NCBI RefSeq assembly: GCF_003073135.1
Contig: NZ_PGDQ01000004.1
Coordinates: forward strand, 50,363 to 114,362
Direction: 5' to 3'
Length of the DNA stretch: 64,000 nt
DNA from: Euzebya rosea
GTDB lineage: Bacteria > Actinomycetota > Nitriliruptoria > Euzebyales > Euzebyaceae
Both the position numbers and the translations under genes were made by a program. Position 1 is the first letter of the stretch, and the number at the start of each line of letters is the position of its first letter. Of this stretch, positions 37,238-46,585 are shown piece by piece. The notes beneath the pieces are model-generated. The model was given only the letters and a program-made list of their open reading frames with translations, ran no database searches and was not told the origin of the DNA.

Positions 37238-38551
37238 TCAGCCGCTCGGCGGCGCCGTCCCCGTGGCCGTGAAGAAGGCCGCGGCCTTGGTCATCGCTTC
37301 CTCCCACTCGGCGTCGCGGTCGGAGTCCACCACGATGCCCCCGCCCGTGCCGTACCACGCCCACCCGTCGTGCAGGACGGCGGTGCGGATCGCGACCGAC
37401 AGGTCCACCAGGCCGGGGGCCACGACCCCGATCGCGCCGCAGTAGACCCCGCGACGCCACGGTTCGACCAGCCGGGTGCGGGCGACGGCCATGCGCTTGG
37501 GTGCCCCGGTCACCGAGCCGCAGGGGAACAGGGCCGTCAGCACGTCACGCAGCCCGAGGTCGGCGCGGACGGTGCCCAGCACGGTGCTGGTCAGGTGCCA
37601 GACGGTCGGGTGGGCCTCCAGCTCCATCAGCTGGGGGACCCGGACCGAGCCGACCTCGCAGATCCGCCCGAGGTCGTTGCGCTCGAGGTCGACGATCATC
37701 ACGTGCTCGGCCCCGTCCTTGGTGGCCGTCCGCAGGTCCTCCGCGAGCGCCCGGTCCACCACCGGGTCCTCGGCCCGCCGCCGGGTCCCCTTGATGGGGC
37801 GGATCGTCGCCCGGCGGCCGTCCATGCGGAGGAACGTCTCGGGCGACACCGATGCGATCGTGGCGCCGGGGGCGTGCACGAAGGCCGCGTGGTCCGCGCT
37901 CGGGCTGGCGCCGAACAGGCGTCGGGCCAGCGCCCGGGGCGAGCCGTCCCACCGCGCGCCGACGTGGAGGGTCAGGTTGACCTGGTAGACGTCGCCGTCG
38001 GCGATCCAGTCCTGAATCCGGGCGACCGCCGCACCGTGCTGGGCGCGGGACAGCGTCGTGCGGGCCGGCACCGGGCCGTCGGTCCGCTCGGCCCGTGACC
38101 GTGCGGGGACGCGTCCGCGGGCGGCAGCCGTCGACAGCAGCATGTGGGCCCGGTCGGCGTCCGCCGCGGACTCGCCCGTCACCCACCAGCGACCGTCGGG
38201 TGACTGGCAGGCGGCATGGGTGTAGCGGCCGAACCACAACGGGGGGAGCGGGGCCGGTGCCGGCCGCTCGTCGACGGTGTCGAGGTCCAGGAGGGCTGCG
38301 GAGGCGTCGTCGGTCACGAACCCCAGCAGGCCGTGGGTGAACGGCGGCCCCTCCGCCGCCGGTCCCGCCCACCCGAGCATGTCGGCGGCCCGGTCCAGCG
38401 CCCGGCCATCGGTCACCGCGTCGACCGGATCGGCCACGGCCACCTCCCAGCCACGGACACGCACGAGTGCGCCGTGCCTGGACGGGTCGCTCGGGACCAC
38501 GGTCACCGGGTGACCGGGATCGGGGCCGGTGTAGGGACGGAGGACGGTCAT
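37238..38551 (-). CDS. pabB: Aminodeoxychorismate synthase component I
   Basis: A 437-residue chorismate-utilising enzyme. The C-terminal domain has RIQDWIADGDVYQVNLT, SVSPETFLRMDGRRATIRPIKGTRRR, the acidic DLERNDLGRICEVGSV, and CGSVTGAPKRMAV, with GAIGVVAPGLVDLSVAIRTAV near the end. PIKGTR favours PabB (p-aminobenzoate, folate) over anthranilate synthase TrpE. The N-terminal 130 residues are shorter and weaker than in E. coli PabB. The start is ATG 38551. Neither pabA nor pabC lies beside it; a glutamine amidotransferase must come from elsewhere. Confidence 0.88.
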   Translation of the reverse strand: MTVLRPYTGPDPGHPVTVVPSDPSRHGALVRVRGWEVAVADPVDAVTDGRALDRAADMLGWAGPAAEGPPFTHGLLGFVTDDASAALLDLDTVDERPAPAPLPPLWFGRYTHAACQSPDGRWWVTGESAADADRAHMLLSTAAARGRVPARSRAERTDGPVPARTTLSRAQHGAAVARIQDWIADGDVYQVNLTLHVGARWDGSPRALARRLFGASPSADHAAFVHAPGATIASVSPETFLRMDGRRATIRPIKGTRRRAEDPVVDRALAEDLRTATKDGAEHVMIVDLERNDLGRICEVGSVRVPQLMELEAHPTVWHLTSTVLGTVRADLGLRDVLTALFPCGSVTGAPKRMAVARTRLVEPWRRGVYCGAIGVVAPGLVDLSVAIRTAVLHDGWAWYGTGGGIVVDSDRDAEWEEAMTKAAAFFTATGTAPPSG

Positions 38552-38683
38552 CGGTCGGGACACCTTAGTGGCCGCGGAGCACGACACCTCGGCGGCCCGG
38601 CAGGAGACCGGGCGGACGGCGTCGAACAGTGAAGAAGTGGAGCGACCCATCACATCGGTCGCCCAGAGCCCCGAGGTACCGCG

Positions 38684-41281
38684 ATGACGTCCACGTACAC
38701 CCCCTCACCCCGTGCTGTGCGGCGCGGCGTCGCAATGGTCGTGCTGGCCGGGTTGCTGCTGGCCGTACCGGGCACGACCGCACCGCCGGCCGAGGCCGAG
38801 ACGCCGGCGCTCGCGGTGCCCTACCAGCTGGTCGTCGACCGCGACGTCCACGATCGGCTGCCCAGCCCCGAGGACCGCTACGCCCTCGCCGGTGGGTGCT
38901 ACACGATGCGGGCCGACGACGGGACCTGGGTTGCCCGTGACGACGCGATGATCGTCGACGGGGCGGAGGGCGACGCCGTGCCCTTCCACTTCCAGCCGAC
39001 CCGCCTCGGTGAGTACCTGATCGCGGCCAACGAGGGTCCGGACACCTCCGTGGAGGGGGCGTGGTGGGACGTGCGGTCCTACCTGTCCCAGCTCGGCGTC
39101 GGGACCTCCGCACAGCCGGGGCTCCCGGGCGTCACGGTCAGCGTGCAGCCGATCCTGGCCGACGCACCCTCGGCCGCGGCGGAGTGGACCATCACCGCGG
39201 TCGGGGACGACCCCGACGCCCGCGACGAACACGGCCAGGCCTACGAGGTCGCCTCCCCCGACGGCATCGCCCTCGGTACCTACACCTTCCACCACGTCGC
39301 CGACGACGACCCCACCGACGACGACCCCAACGGGACGGCCTGCGCGGACTGGCCCGAGGTCGACACCAACACCGAGGGTCGTCCCGACGCCAACCCGGCC
39401 GGACCCGCGGCCGAGGTCCGGGGCTTCTTCGAGTCCCACGTCCACGGGATGGCCTTCGAGTTCCTCGGCGGCGAGGCACGGTGCGGGCGTCCTTGGCACC
39501 CCTACGGCGTCGAGTACGCCCTGGTCGACTGCGAGGACCACGCCGCCGGTGGACGCGGTGCGGTCCTGGAGGTCGCGGTCTCCGGTGGCGATCCGGTCAA
39601 CGGGCACGACACCGTCGGCTGGCCCACGTTCGGCTACTGGCCGGCCCACGACTCCCTGACCCACGAGCAGTACTACTGGCGTTGGCTGGAACGGGCGTAC
39701 CTGGGCGGCCTGCGCCTGAGCGTCAACCTGTTCGTCGACAACACCGCCCTGTGCGAGATCTACCCGGTCAAGCGGAACTCCTGCAACGAGATGGACGGGG
39801 TGCGCCTGCAGGCCCAGCGGCTGTTCGAGCTGCAGGACTACATCGACGCCCAGTCCGGCGGCCCGGGGGAGGGGTGGCTGCGCATCGTGACCGACCCGAC
39901 CCAGGCGCGGGAGGTCATCAACGCCGGTCGGCTGGCGGTCGTCATGGGCATCGAGGTGTCGGAGCTCTTCGACTGCAGCGAGTTCCTCGACCAGCCCAAC
40001 TGCACCGCCGACCAGATCGACCAGCGGCTGGAGGAGGTCCACGACATGGGCATCCGTCAGATGGAGCTGGTGAACAAGTTCGACAACGCCCTGTCCGGCG
40101 TCACCGGTGACGGCGGGGCCACCGGCGTCCTCGTGAACTGGCTGGGCCAGCGCTGGACGAGCGGGCACTACTGGGACATGCAGACCTGCGCCCCGACCGA
40201 GGCAGGCCACAGCCACGAACACGACAAGACGCAGGTCAACGTCGCCGACGACCTGCCCGACGGCGGCCACGACGAGGTCGACGTCCTGGCCGGCGCCATC
40301 CTCGAGCAGTTCGCCCCGACACGGGGCTACGCCGCACCCGCCTACCCGGCCGGTCCGCACTGCAACACCCGCGGCCTCACCCCGCTTGGCGAACACCTCA
40401 TCACCGAGATGGTCGCCCGCGGCATGGTCGTCGACCCCGACCACATGAGCGCCGCCGCCCAGCGAGCCGCCCTCGACCTGATCCAGGACGTCATCATCCC
40501 CGCAGAGCACGAGCGGGCCCACGCCGAGGGCCGGGCGCCGATCCAGCCGTCGCTGATCTCCAGCCACAGCTGGGGCAACGACGAGATCTACCAGCGCATC
40601 TACGTCCTCGACGGCGTCATCGGCTCCCGCACCGCCTCGGCCGACCGGTTCGTCGACTACTGGGCGCAGCGCCGCGGATGGGCGGCGACGCTCGCCCCCG
40701 CCGACAGCCTGTTCGGGCTGGGCTACGGCGCCGACACCAACGGCCTGGGCGGCCAGCCCGGACCACGCTCCAACCCCGCGGTCCCGCTGGACTACGAGGG
40801 TGGCATCGATGCGCCGATCGGTGGGGTCACCATCCACCAGCAGACCTCGGGCGTCCGGACCTACGACGTGTCGGTCGACGGGGTCGCCCACTACGGCCTG
40901 TTCGCCGACTGGTTCGCCGAGCTCGCCCTCGCCGCCGACGAGGCGCGGCCCGACCTCGGTGGTGGGCAGGCCATCATCGACGACATGCTCAACGGTGCCG
41001 AGGCGTACCTCCGGATGTGGGAGCGGGCGACATACGGCAGCAACGACTGCGTCACCGACGGGTCGCACCTGCAGGCCGAGGACCTGCATGCCCTCGTCGG
41101 CGGTAACGTCGAGGCGTTCCTGTCCGCCGTCGGCCAGCCGATGGACCGCGACGGTGCGGCCTACACCTACTGCGCCACCGACGACGTCGGCCACCCCGTG
41201 CAGGCACGGGTCACCTTCGGCGCCGACGGCCGTGTGGCCGCGGTCGACGCCACCCCCGTCTGGGACCTTCCGCCCGAGTAG
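38684..41281 (+). CDS. Large secreted metal-dependent hydrolase-like protein
   Basis: An 865-residue secreted protein. Residues 1-38 are a signal peptide (VRRGVAMVVLAGLLLAVPGTTAPPAEA). A beta-rich region of about 190 residues follows. Then come metallo-hydrolase-like motifs: ESHVHGMAFEFLGGE (HxH, about 238-252), VVMGIEVSELFDC, MELVNKFDNALSG, MVVDPDHMSAAAQRAALDLI and SLISSHSW, a spacing of HxH, D/E, H and H that recalls the amidohydrolase/renal dipeptidase (M19) barrel. Substrate is unknown. Extracellular action is likely since there is a signal peptide and no anchor. AGGTA lies before the ATG at 38684. Confidence 0.75.
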   Translation: MTSTYTPSPRAVRRGVAMVVLAGLLLAVPGTTAPPAEAETPALAVPYQLVVDRDVHDRLPSPEDRYALAGGCYTMRADDGTWVARDDAMIVDGAEGDAVPFHFQPTRLGEYLIAANEGPDTSVEGAWWDVRSYLSQLGVGTSAQPGLPGVTVSVQPILADAPSAAAEWTITAVGDDPDARDEHGQAYEVASPDGIALGTYTFHHVADDDPTDDDPNGTACADWPEVDTNTEGRPDANPAGPAAEVRGFFESHVHGMAFEFLGGEARCGRPWHPYGVEYALVDCEDHAAGGRGAVLEVAVSGGDPVNGHDTVGWPTFGYWPAHDSLTHEQYYWRWLERAYLGGLRLSVNLFVDNTALCEIYPVKRNSCNEMDGVRLQAQRLFELQDYIDAQSGGPGEGWLRIVTDPTQAREVINAGRLAVVMGIEVSELFDCSEFLDQPNCTADQIDQRLEEVHDMGIRQMELVNKFDNALSGVTGDGGATGVLVNWLGQRWTSGHYWDMQTCAPTEAGHSHEHDKTQVNVADDLPDGGHDEVDVLAGAILEQFAPTRGYAAPAYPAGPHCNTRGLTPLGEHLITEMVARGMVVDPDHMSAAAQRAALDLIQDVIIPAEHERAHAEGRAPIQPSLISSHSWGNDEIYQRIYVLDGVIGSRTASADRFVDYWAQRRGWAATLAPADSLFGLGYGADTNGLGGQPGPRSNPAVPLDYEGGIDAPIGGVTIHQQTSGVRTYDVSVDGVAHYGLFADWFAELALAADEARPDLGGGQAIIDDMLNGAEAYLRMWERATYGSNDCVTDGSHLQAEDLHALVGGNVEAFLSAVGQPMDRDGAAYTYCATDDVGHPVQARVTFGADGRVAAVDATPVWDLPPE

Positions 41282-41333
41282 CGCTCGCCGTCGATGACCG
41301 CGCGGGGGGCCGGCCCGGCTACGGTGTGCGGCG

Positions 41334-41882
41334 ATGAAGGTCTACACCAAGCGCGGCGACGACGGCACGACCGGCCTGCTCTACGGCGGCCGGGTCGACA
41401 AGGACGATCTGCGGACCGGTGCCTACGGCACCACCGACGAGGCGGTCAGCGCCCTGGGCATGGCCCGGGCCGCGCTGGCGCCCGACACCGAGTGGCACGC
41501 GGCGGTCCTGGAGGTCCAGCGCGAGCTGTTCGTCGTCGGGGCGCAGCTGGCCACCCACGTCGACCACTGGCCCAAGCTGGCCGAGGGCGTCAGCAGGGCC
41601 ACCCCGGCGATGACCGAGGAGCTGGAACGGCGCATCGACGCGCTGACCGACCGCTACCCGCTGCCCCAGGAGTTCGTCGTGCCCGGTGGCTCGCCGGCCG
41701 GCGCCGCCATCGACCTGGCCCGCACCGTTGTCCGCCGGGCCGAGCGGCTGGTCGTGGCCATGCAGCGCGAGGACCTGCTGCCCGACGACAGCCCCCTGCG
41801 CTACCTCAACCGACTCAGCGACTACCTCTTCGTGCTGGCCCGCGCCATCGAGGGCGGCGACTACACCCGGACACGCGCATGA
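41334..41882 (+). CDS. PduO-type cob(I)yrinic acid adenosyltransferase
   Basis: A 182-residue ATP:cobalamin adenosyltransferase. It opens with KVYTKRGDDGTTGLLYGGRVDKDDLRTGAYGTTDEAVSALG, and has LPQEFVVPGGSPAGAAIDLARTVVRRAERLV and LRYLNRLSDYLFVLAR, all conserved in the PduO/MMAB trimer family. It makes adenosylcobalamin from ATP and cob(I)alamin in the cytoplasm. Its stop overlaps the start of the next gene as ATGA, linking it with a protein of cobalamin-receptor fold. No cobalamin riboswitch is visible in the 52 bp upstream. Confidence 0.95.
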   Translation: MKVYTKRGDDGTTGLLYGGRVDKDDLRTGAYGTTDEAVSALGMARAALAPDTEWHAAVLEVQRELFVVGAQLATHVDHWPKLAEGVSRATPAMTEELERRIDALTDRYPLPQEFVVPGGSPAGAAIDLARTVVRRAERLVVAMQREDLLPDDSPLRYLNRLSDYLFVLARAIEGGDYTRTRA

Positions 41883-42634
41883 GCAGCGACCGCATCGTCT
41901 CGCTCGTCCCGTCGGTCACCGACACCCTCGCCCGCGTCGGCGTGGCCGACCGGGTCATCGGTGTCACCACCTACTGCACCCACGGCGCACCGGATGCCGC
42001 CGAACGGGTCGGCGGCACCAAGAACCCCGACGTCCAGCGGATCATCGCCCTGCGTCCCGACCTGGTGATCACCAACACCGAGGAGAACCGGCCCGAGGAC
42101 ATCCAGCGGCTGCGCGACGCCGGGCTGACGGTGGAGGAGACCTACCCCCGCACCGTCGCCGACGCCGCGAAGATGACCCGGCGGCTGGGGGAGCTGGTCG
42201 ACGCCACCGACGTGGCCACCACGCTGGCCGACGCCGTGGACGCAGCGATCGAGGAGGCCCGCGCCGCCGCGCCGACCACCCGGGTCATGTCGCTGACGCT
42301 GGTGTGGCGCAAGCCGTGGATGGGGCTGGGCCCCGGGACCTACGCCAGCGACCTGCTGTGGACCTGTGGCTTCGGCAACGTCCTGTCGGGCTACGAGGCG
42401 GACTACCCGAAGCTGGAGACGGGCCTGGCGTTCGGCGCCGACGTCGTCCTGCTGCCCAGCGAACCGTACGTGTTCGAGGACAAGGACCTCGAGCCCGTGC
42501 GCGAGCTCGCCGGTGACGTGGCCACCCGGTTCGTGGACGGGGAGCTGCTGACCTGGCACGGCCCCCGGACCGCCGACGGGCTGCGCACCTTCAGCGCCCT
42601 CGCGGTCGAGCTGGCCGCCGGCATCGCCGGCTGA
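41879..42634 (+). CDS. Helical-backbone metal receptor (BtuF-like fold), no signal peptide
   Basis: A 251-residue protein with the BtuF/FhuD-like plan: RIVSLVPSVTDTLARVGVADRVIGVTTYCTHG, then VGGTKNPDVQRIIALRPDLVITN, a long backbone helix, and VMSLTLVWRKPWMGLGPGTYASDLLWTCGFGNV in the second lobe. Usual members are lipoproteins of ABC importers, but this one starts directly with MSSDRIVSLVP and has no signal peptide, so it should stay in the cytoplasm. It is translationally coupled (ATGA) to the cobalamin adenosyltransferase. A role in holding or moving corrinoid is inference from that link. No permease or ATPase gene is adjacent. Confidence 0.82.
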   Translation: MSSDRIVSLVPSVTDTLARVGVADRVIGVTTYCTHGAPDAAERVGGTKNPDVQRIIALRPDLVITNTEENRPEDIQRLRDAGLTVEETYPRTVADAAKMTRRLGELVDATDVATTLADAVDAAIEEARAAAPTTRVMSLTLVWRKPWMGLGPGTYASDLLWTCGFGNVLSGYEADYPKLETGLAFGADVVLLPSEPYVFEDKDLEPVRELAGDVATRFVDGELLTWHGPRTADGLRTFSALAVELAAGIAG

Positions 42635-42676
42635 CCAGCCCGTCCACGGTCGTGCCCCGTCGAGCACGACCCGTTG

Positions 42677-43486
42677 TCAGTACTGGTGCTCCGGGCCCGG
42701 GTAGTCGCTGGAGGCGACCTCGGCCTGGAAGGCCTTGGCCGCGTCGACGATCTCGCCGCGAAGGGTCGTGTACTGCTTGACGAAGCGTGGCAACCGGCCG
42801 CTGGTCAGGCCGAGGAAGTCGTGGAAGACCAGCACCTGGCCGTCGGTGTCGGCGCCGGCGCCGATACCGATGGTGGGGATGTCCAGCGCCTCGGTGACGC
42901 GGGTGCCCAGCGCCGACGGGATGCCCTCCAGCACGAGGGCGAAGGCCCCGGCGTCCTGCAGCGCGACGGCGTCGGCGACCAGCTTGTCGGCCACGGCCGC
43001 GTCGCGACCCTGGACCTTGAAGCCGCCGAGCTGGTTGACCGCCTGTGGGGTCAGGCCGAGGTGGCCCATGACGGGGATGCCGGCCTCGACGAGGCGGCGG
43101 GTCAGGTCGACCCGCGGACCCTCGAGCTTCACGGCGTTGGCGCCGGCCTCCTTGAGGAAGCGCACGGCGTTCGCGACGGCCTCGTCCTCGCTGCCGTGGT
43201 AGCTGCCGAACGGCATGTCACCGACGACCAGCGCCTTCTCGGCACCACGACGGACAGCCCTGGTGTGGTGCAGCATCTCCTCCATCGTCACCTGGACGGT
43301 GGAGTCGTAGCCCAGGACCACCATGCCGAGGGAGTCGCCGACGAGCAGCAGGGGCACGCCCGCCTCGTCGAGGATCTGCGCGGCCGAGTAGTCGTAGGCG
43401 GTCAGCATGGCGAACTTCTCGCCACGATCCTTGAAGGCCTGGATGTCGAGGATGGACACCGGGCGGTTCTGTGCGTGCACGCTCAT
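42677..43486 (-). CDS. panB: 3-methyl-2-oxobutanoate hydroxymethyltransferase
   Basis: A 269-residue PanB, which makes ketopantoate for pantothenate and coenzyme A. Conserved segments are KFAMLTAYDYSAAQILDEAGVPLLLVGDSLGMVVLGYDST, VVGDMPFGSYHGSEDEAVANAVRFLKEAGANAVKLEGP, PVMGHLGLTPQAVNQLGGFKVQGR, EGIPSALGTRVTEALDIPTIGIGAGADTDGQVLVFHD. ATG 43486 is used; a GTG at 43495 with GGAG 9 bases upstream is an alternative. In Mycobacterium tuberculosis panB lies close to glnE-glnA2; here glnA-glnE is about 7 kb away, so a looser form of that linkage is kept. Confidence 0.96.
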   Translation of the reverse strand: MSVHAQNRPVSILDIQAFKDRGEKFAMLTAYDYSAAQILDEAGVPLLLVGDSLGMVVLGYDSTVQVTMEEMLHHTRAVRRGAEKALVVGDMPFGSYHGSEDEAVANAVRFLKEAGANAVKLEGPRVDLTRRLVEAGIPVMGHLGLTPQAVNQLGGFKVQGRDAAVADKLVADAVALQDAGAFALVLEGIPSALGTRVTEALDIPTIGIGAGADTDGQVLVFHDFLGLTSGRLPRFVKQYTTLRGEIVDAAKAFQAEVASSDYPGPEHQY

Positions 43487-43643
43487 GAGCTGCACAACCC
43501 CTTTCTCCTGCCAGCCGGGATCGGGCCCGGTCCAGCGGTCGGAATCGCGAACACCCGCAGGGTAACGGCTGCCCGAGGGTGAACGCCATCGCCCGCCCGG
43601 GCATTCCCGCGGGCCGATACCCGACCGGCCCGGGCCGCAACGG

Positions 43644-43677
43644 CCGCACGGGCCGCCCGAGGGGGCGGCCCGTGCGG
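43644..43677 (-). terminator. 15-bp stem terminator after the 5'-nucleotidase gene
   Basis: Arms 43644-43658 and 43663-43677 pair perfectly around the loop GAGG (core GGGCCGCCC-GAGG-GGGCGGCCC). It begins 24 bp after the nucleotidase stop. Confidence 0.75.
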
Positions 43678-43700
43678 GACACACGATGGGGGAGGAGGGG

Positions 43701-46484
43701 CTAGCCCTCGCCTCCCGTGACGGTGATGCGACCCTCGCCGCCCTCGGGGTACTGCTCGGCGGTGATCTCGCCGCCCAGCCCACCGTCGTCGGTGGCGGCG
43801 ACGATGTAGTCGGCCAGCACCTGCTGGTAGGTGGCGCCCAGGACCTGGAAGTCGTCGTCCAGCGGGTAGCCGTCGCCACCACGTGCCGAGAAGTCCACGA
43901 TGGTCATGGTGACGGTCGGGGCATCGGCGACGACCTCACCGTCCACGACGAGCGGGGTGCCGTCGGCCAGGCTCAGCTGGCGGACGCGCTCGCCCTCGGT
44001 GGTGATGTTGCCGTCCTCGTCCTGGACCTGCGGCTGCTGGTCCAGGTCGACCTCGACCTCGAGGTTGGACAGGTGCAGGAAGGCACCGTTGACACCCTCG
44101 ATGTCGAAGTAGGCACGCTCGAGCAGCGTCTTGAGCTCCTCGATGGTGAAGTCCTCGAAGGCCGAGACGAAGTTGGAGAACGGCACCATGGAGAAGGTGT
44201 CGAGGACGGTGATGTCGCCCGGTCCGATCTCCTCGCCGTCGTGGCGGATGCCGCCACCGTTCTGCACACCGACGAAGATGGCGTCGGTGTCGAGGCCGAA
44301 GTCGCCACCCATGGTGGAGGCGAACCAGCGCTGGGAGTCCGCGACCAGGTTGCCGGCGTTGGTCTCGCCGATGCGGATGTCGGGACGGTCACCGTTCAGG
44401 CGCACCTCCGAGGTGGCGATGACGTCCTCGGCGAGGCCGTCGACGAACGCCTGGACGGGCTCGTAGACGTCGCTGACGACGGTGGGGTCGGCAGCCACGC
44501 CGTCAGGACGCGTCTCGTCGGCGACGCGGACCATGCGGGAGATCTCGTCCACGAACGGACGCGACTCCAGCAGGTTGCCCTCGGCATCGAACAGCAGCTC
44601 GAGGCGACCGAGGTAGCCGTAGTTGCCGCTCGTGGTCACCACGGGCACGGCCGAGCCGTCAGCGTCGTCGACCAGGATCGGGTAGCTGTCGAACACGTCG
44701 CCCAGGTCACCGGGCAGCAGCGGGTCACCGGCGTCGGCCAGGACCTCGTCACCGCCACCGGCGACGACCGCGTCGACGCCCGTGATCTGGCTGACGAACT
44801 CGAGGTCGCCGTCGTCGCCGCCGAGGCCCTGGAGGTGGCTGATCAGGACGATCTTGTCCACGCCCTCGCCGGTGAGGCGGTCGACCTCGGCCTGGGTGAT
44901 CTCGATGATGTCCTGCAGGACCTCCACGTTGCGGGGGGAGGAGATGGCGGCCAGTCCGGGGGTGGTCAGGCCGATGATGCCGACCTGCGAGTCGCCGGTG
45001 TCCACCACGGTGGACGGGGCGATGCGGCCGGCGTCGACCAGCGCCTGCAGGCCGGGCTCTGCGGAGAAGTCCAGGTTGGCGGACAGGAACGGCGGCGGGG
45101 TGTCACCGGTGAAGGAGGTGATGAACCGCTCGGTCACGTCCGGGCCGAAGTCGAAGTCGTGGTTGCCCAGGTCCAGCGCGTCGTAGTTCATCAGCGACAG
45201 GCCGAGGGCGTCCAGGATGGGGCCCTCCTCGTTGGACAGGGATGCCTGGAACTCGGGGCCGGCGAGGAAGTTGTCGCCGGAGGTGACGGTGACCACGCCG
45301 CCGTCCTCGCAGCCCTCGGGCAGCGGGGCGTCCTGCAGGCCGTTGGCAAGGGTGACCATGTTGGCCAGGCCGCCGTAGCCGGCGCTCGACGGGAACAGGT
45401 CGGACTCGCCGTCGTTGTGGTGCAGCAGGCGCAGGCAGAACGCGGCCTCCGGGGCCTCGAACGTGCTGGCCCCGTCGATGCCCATCAGGACCTCGTCGGT
45501 GAACCGGTTGCCGACGACCACGGTGTCCTCGACGAGGTCGAGGGTCGAGCCGAGGATCTCGAACGCGTCGGCCGACGCGGCCAGGTTCTCGCAGTCGACC
45601 ATCACGGTCGTCCAGCTGTTGGCGCCGGCGATCGCGGAGGCCGCGAGGCCCTCGACGTAGCTGCAGCCGGGGATGACGAAGCGGGTGGTCGGGACGGCGC
45701 CGTGCTCGGACACGGCTTGGTCGTAGGCCGCCACGGACGTGGTGACACGGGTGTCGCCAGCGATGCGGCTGACCTCGCCCTCCTCACCGGCGATGGACGC
45801 CGCGACGTCCTCGGAGACCGCGGAGGTGCCACCGACGATCACGCGGGGCGCGTCGGGGTTGGCGGCGATGTAGGCCGCGATCTCCTCGGGCAGGCGCTCG
45901 GCGTTGACCGGGAGGATCGGGCTGCCGTCGAGGCCGGCCACGGTGGCGGCGTTGATGGCGTCGGGCCAACCGCGGGCGTCGTCGGCGTGCTCGCCCTCGA
46001 CGAAGTACAGGGTGGAGGGTCCGCCGGTCGCGGCGTCGAGCTCGTCGGCGACCTCGATGGCGGTCGCGAAGCGGTTGGCGCCGGCGAGACGACGGGTCGT
46101 GTGGCCGGCGTCGGCGATCTGGGCCTCGGCGGCCTCGCTCACGGCCTCGACGCCGCCGAGGATGACGACCTCGTCGGGGGCGATGCGGGCGATCTCGGCG
46201 AGGACGGCGTCGCTGACGGTGTCACCCTCGACGAAGAGGATGGGTGCGCCGTCGGCAGCGGCGAGCGGGGCTCCGGCCAGCGCGTCGGCGTAGTCGTCGG
46301 CGCGGGCGACGAAGACGCGCGGGGCATCCTCGGACACGTAGTCCTGCGACAGCTCTGCCGTGGCGCCGATGGGGTCGGGCTCCGTGCCCTGGCGCACAGC
46401 CGCGTCCGACGGACTCGGGACCGCTACCAGCAAGGCAGCGAGCAGGGTTGCGACGAAGGCAACCACGGGAATTCGAACAGCCAT
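43701..46484 (-). CDS. Secreted 5'-nucleotidase/metallophosphoesterase with N-terminal CWB2 repeats
   Basis: A 927-residue secreted protein. Signal peptide 1-28. Residues about 35-340 are three CWB2 modules (VFVARADDYADALAGAPLAA, VVILGGVEAVSE, RFATAIEVADEL; PRVIVGGTSAVSEDVAASI), then a UshA-like metallophosphatase (LRLLHHNDGESDLF, SGDNFLAGPEF, LDLGNHDFDFGPD, VLISHLQG) and the 5'-nucleotidase C-terminal domain (TNAGNLVADSQRWF, VGVQNGGGIR). The usual GHxH metal motif is replaced by VDAVVAGGGDEVLAD, a variant that may alter the metal site. It would hydrolyse extracellular nucleotides or related phosphates at the wall. ATG 46484 is used; the ribosome site is weak. It is divergent from dtd. Confidence 0.9.
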   Translation of the reverse strand: MAVRIPVVAFVATLLAALLVAVPSPSDAAVRQGTEPDPIGATAELSQDYVSEDAPRVFVARADDYADALAGAPLAAADGAPILFVEGDTVSDAVLAEIARIAPDEVVILGGVEAVSEAAEAQIADAGHTTRRLAGANRFATAIEVADELDAATGGPSTLYFVEGEHADDARGWPDAINAATVAGLDGSPILPVNAERLPEEIAAYIAANPDAPRVIVGGTSAVSEDVAASIAGEEGEVSRIAGDTRVTTSVAAYDQAVSEHGAVPTTRFVIPGCSYVEGLAASAIAGANSWTTVMVDCENLAASADAFEILGSTLDLVEDTVVVGNRFTDEVLMGIDGASTFEAPEAAFCLRLLHHNDGESDLFPSSAGYGGLANMVTLANGLQDAPLPEGCEDGGVVTVTSGDNFLAGPEFQASLSNEEGPILDALGLSLMNYDALDLGNHDFDFGPDVTERFITSFTGDTPPPFLSANLDFSAEPGLQALVDAGRIAPSTVVDTGDSQVGIIGLTTPGLAAISSPRNVEVLQDIIEITQAEVDRLTGEGVDKIVLISHLQGLGGDDGDLEFVSQITGVDAVVAGGGDEVLADAGDPLLPGDLGDVFDSYPILVDDADGSAVPVVTTSGNYGYLGRLELLFDAEGNLLESRPFVDEISRMVRVADETRPDGVAADPTVVSDVYEPVQAFVDGLAEDVIATSEVRLNGDRPDIRIGETNAGNLVADSQRWFASTMGGDFGLDTDAIFVGVQNGGGIRHDGEEIGPGDITVLDTFSMVPFSNFVSAFEDFTIEELKTLLERAYFDIEGVNGAFLHLSNLEVEVDLDQQPQVQDEDGNITTEGERVRQLSLADGTPLVVDGEVVADAPTVTMTIVDFSARGGDGYPLDDDFQVLGATYQQVLADYIVAATDDGGLGGEITAEQYPEGGEGRITVTGGEG

Positions 46485-46532
46485 GTGAACGGCAACCTTT
46501 CGAGATGCTCTCTGGCGAATGAACGTGCCGCG

Positions 46533-46571
46533 GGGTGCCCCCCTCGGGGCGCTCCTCCGGCGAGGGCACCC
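46533..46571. promoter_or_regulatory. Inverted repeat between nucleotidase and dtd
   Basis: GGGTGCCC (46533-46540) and GGGCACCC (46564-46571) are complementary with a 23-base loop in the 101-bp divergent spacer, close to the dtd start. Possible operator or leader hairpin. Confidence 0.35.
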
Positions 46572-46585
46572 TACCCTGTCGTCCC

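Noticed and set aside
41282-41333. A cobalamin riboswitch before the adenosyltransferase
   Set aside because: The gap is only 52 bp, too short for a B12 riboswitch, and no B12-box-like words were seen.
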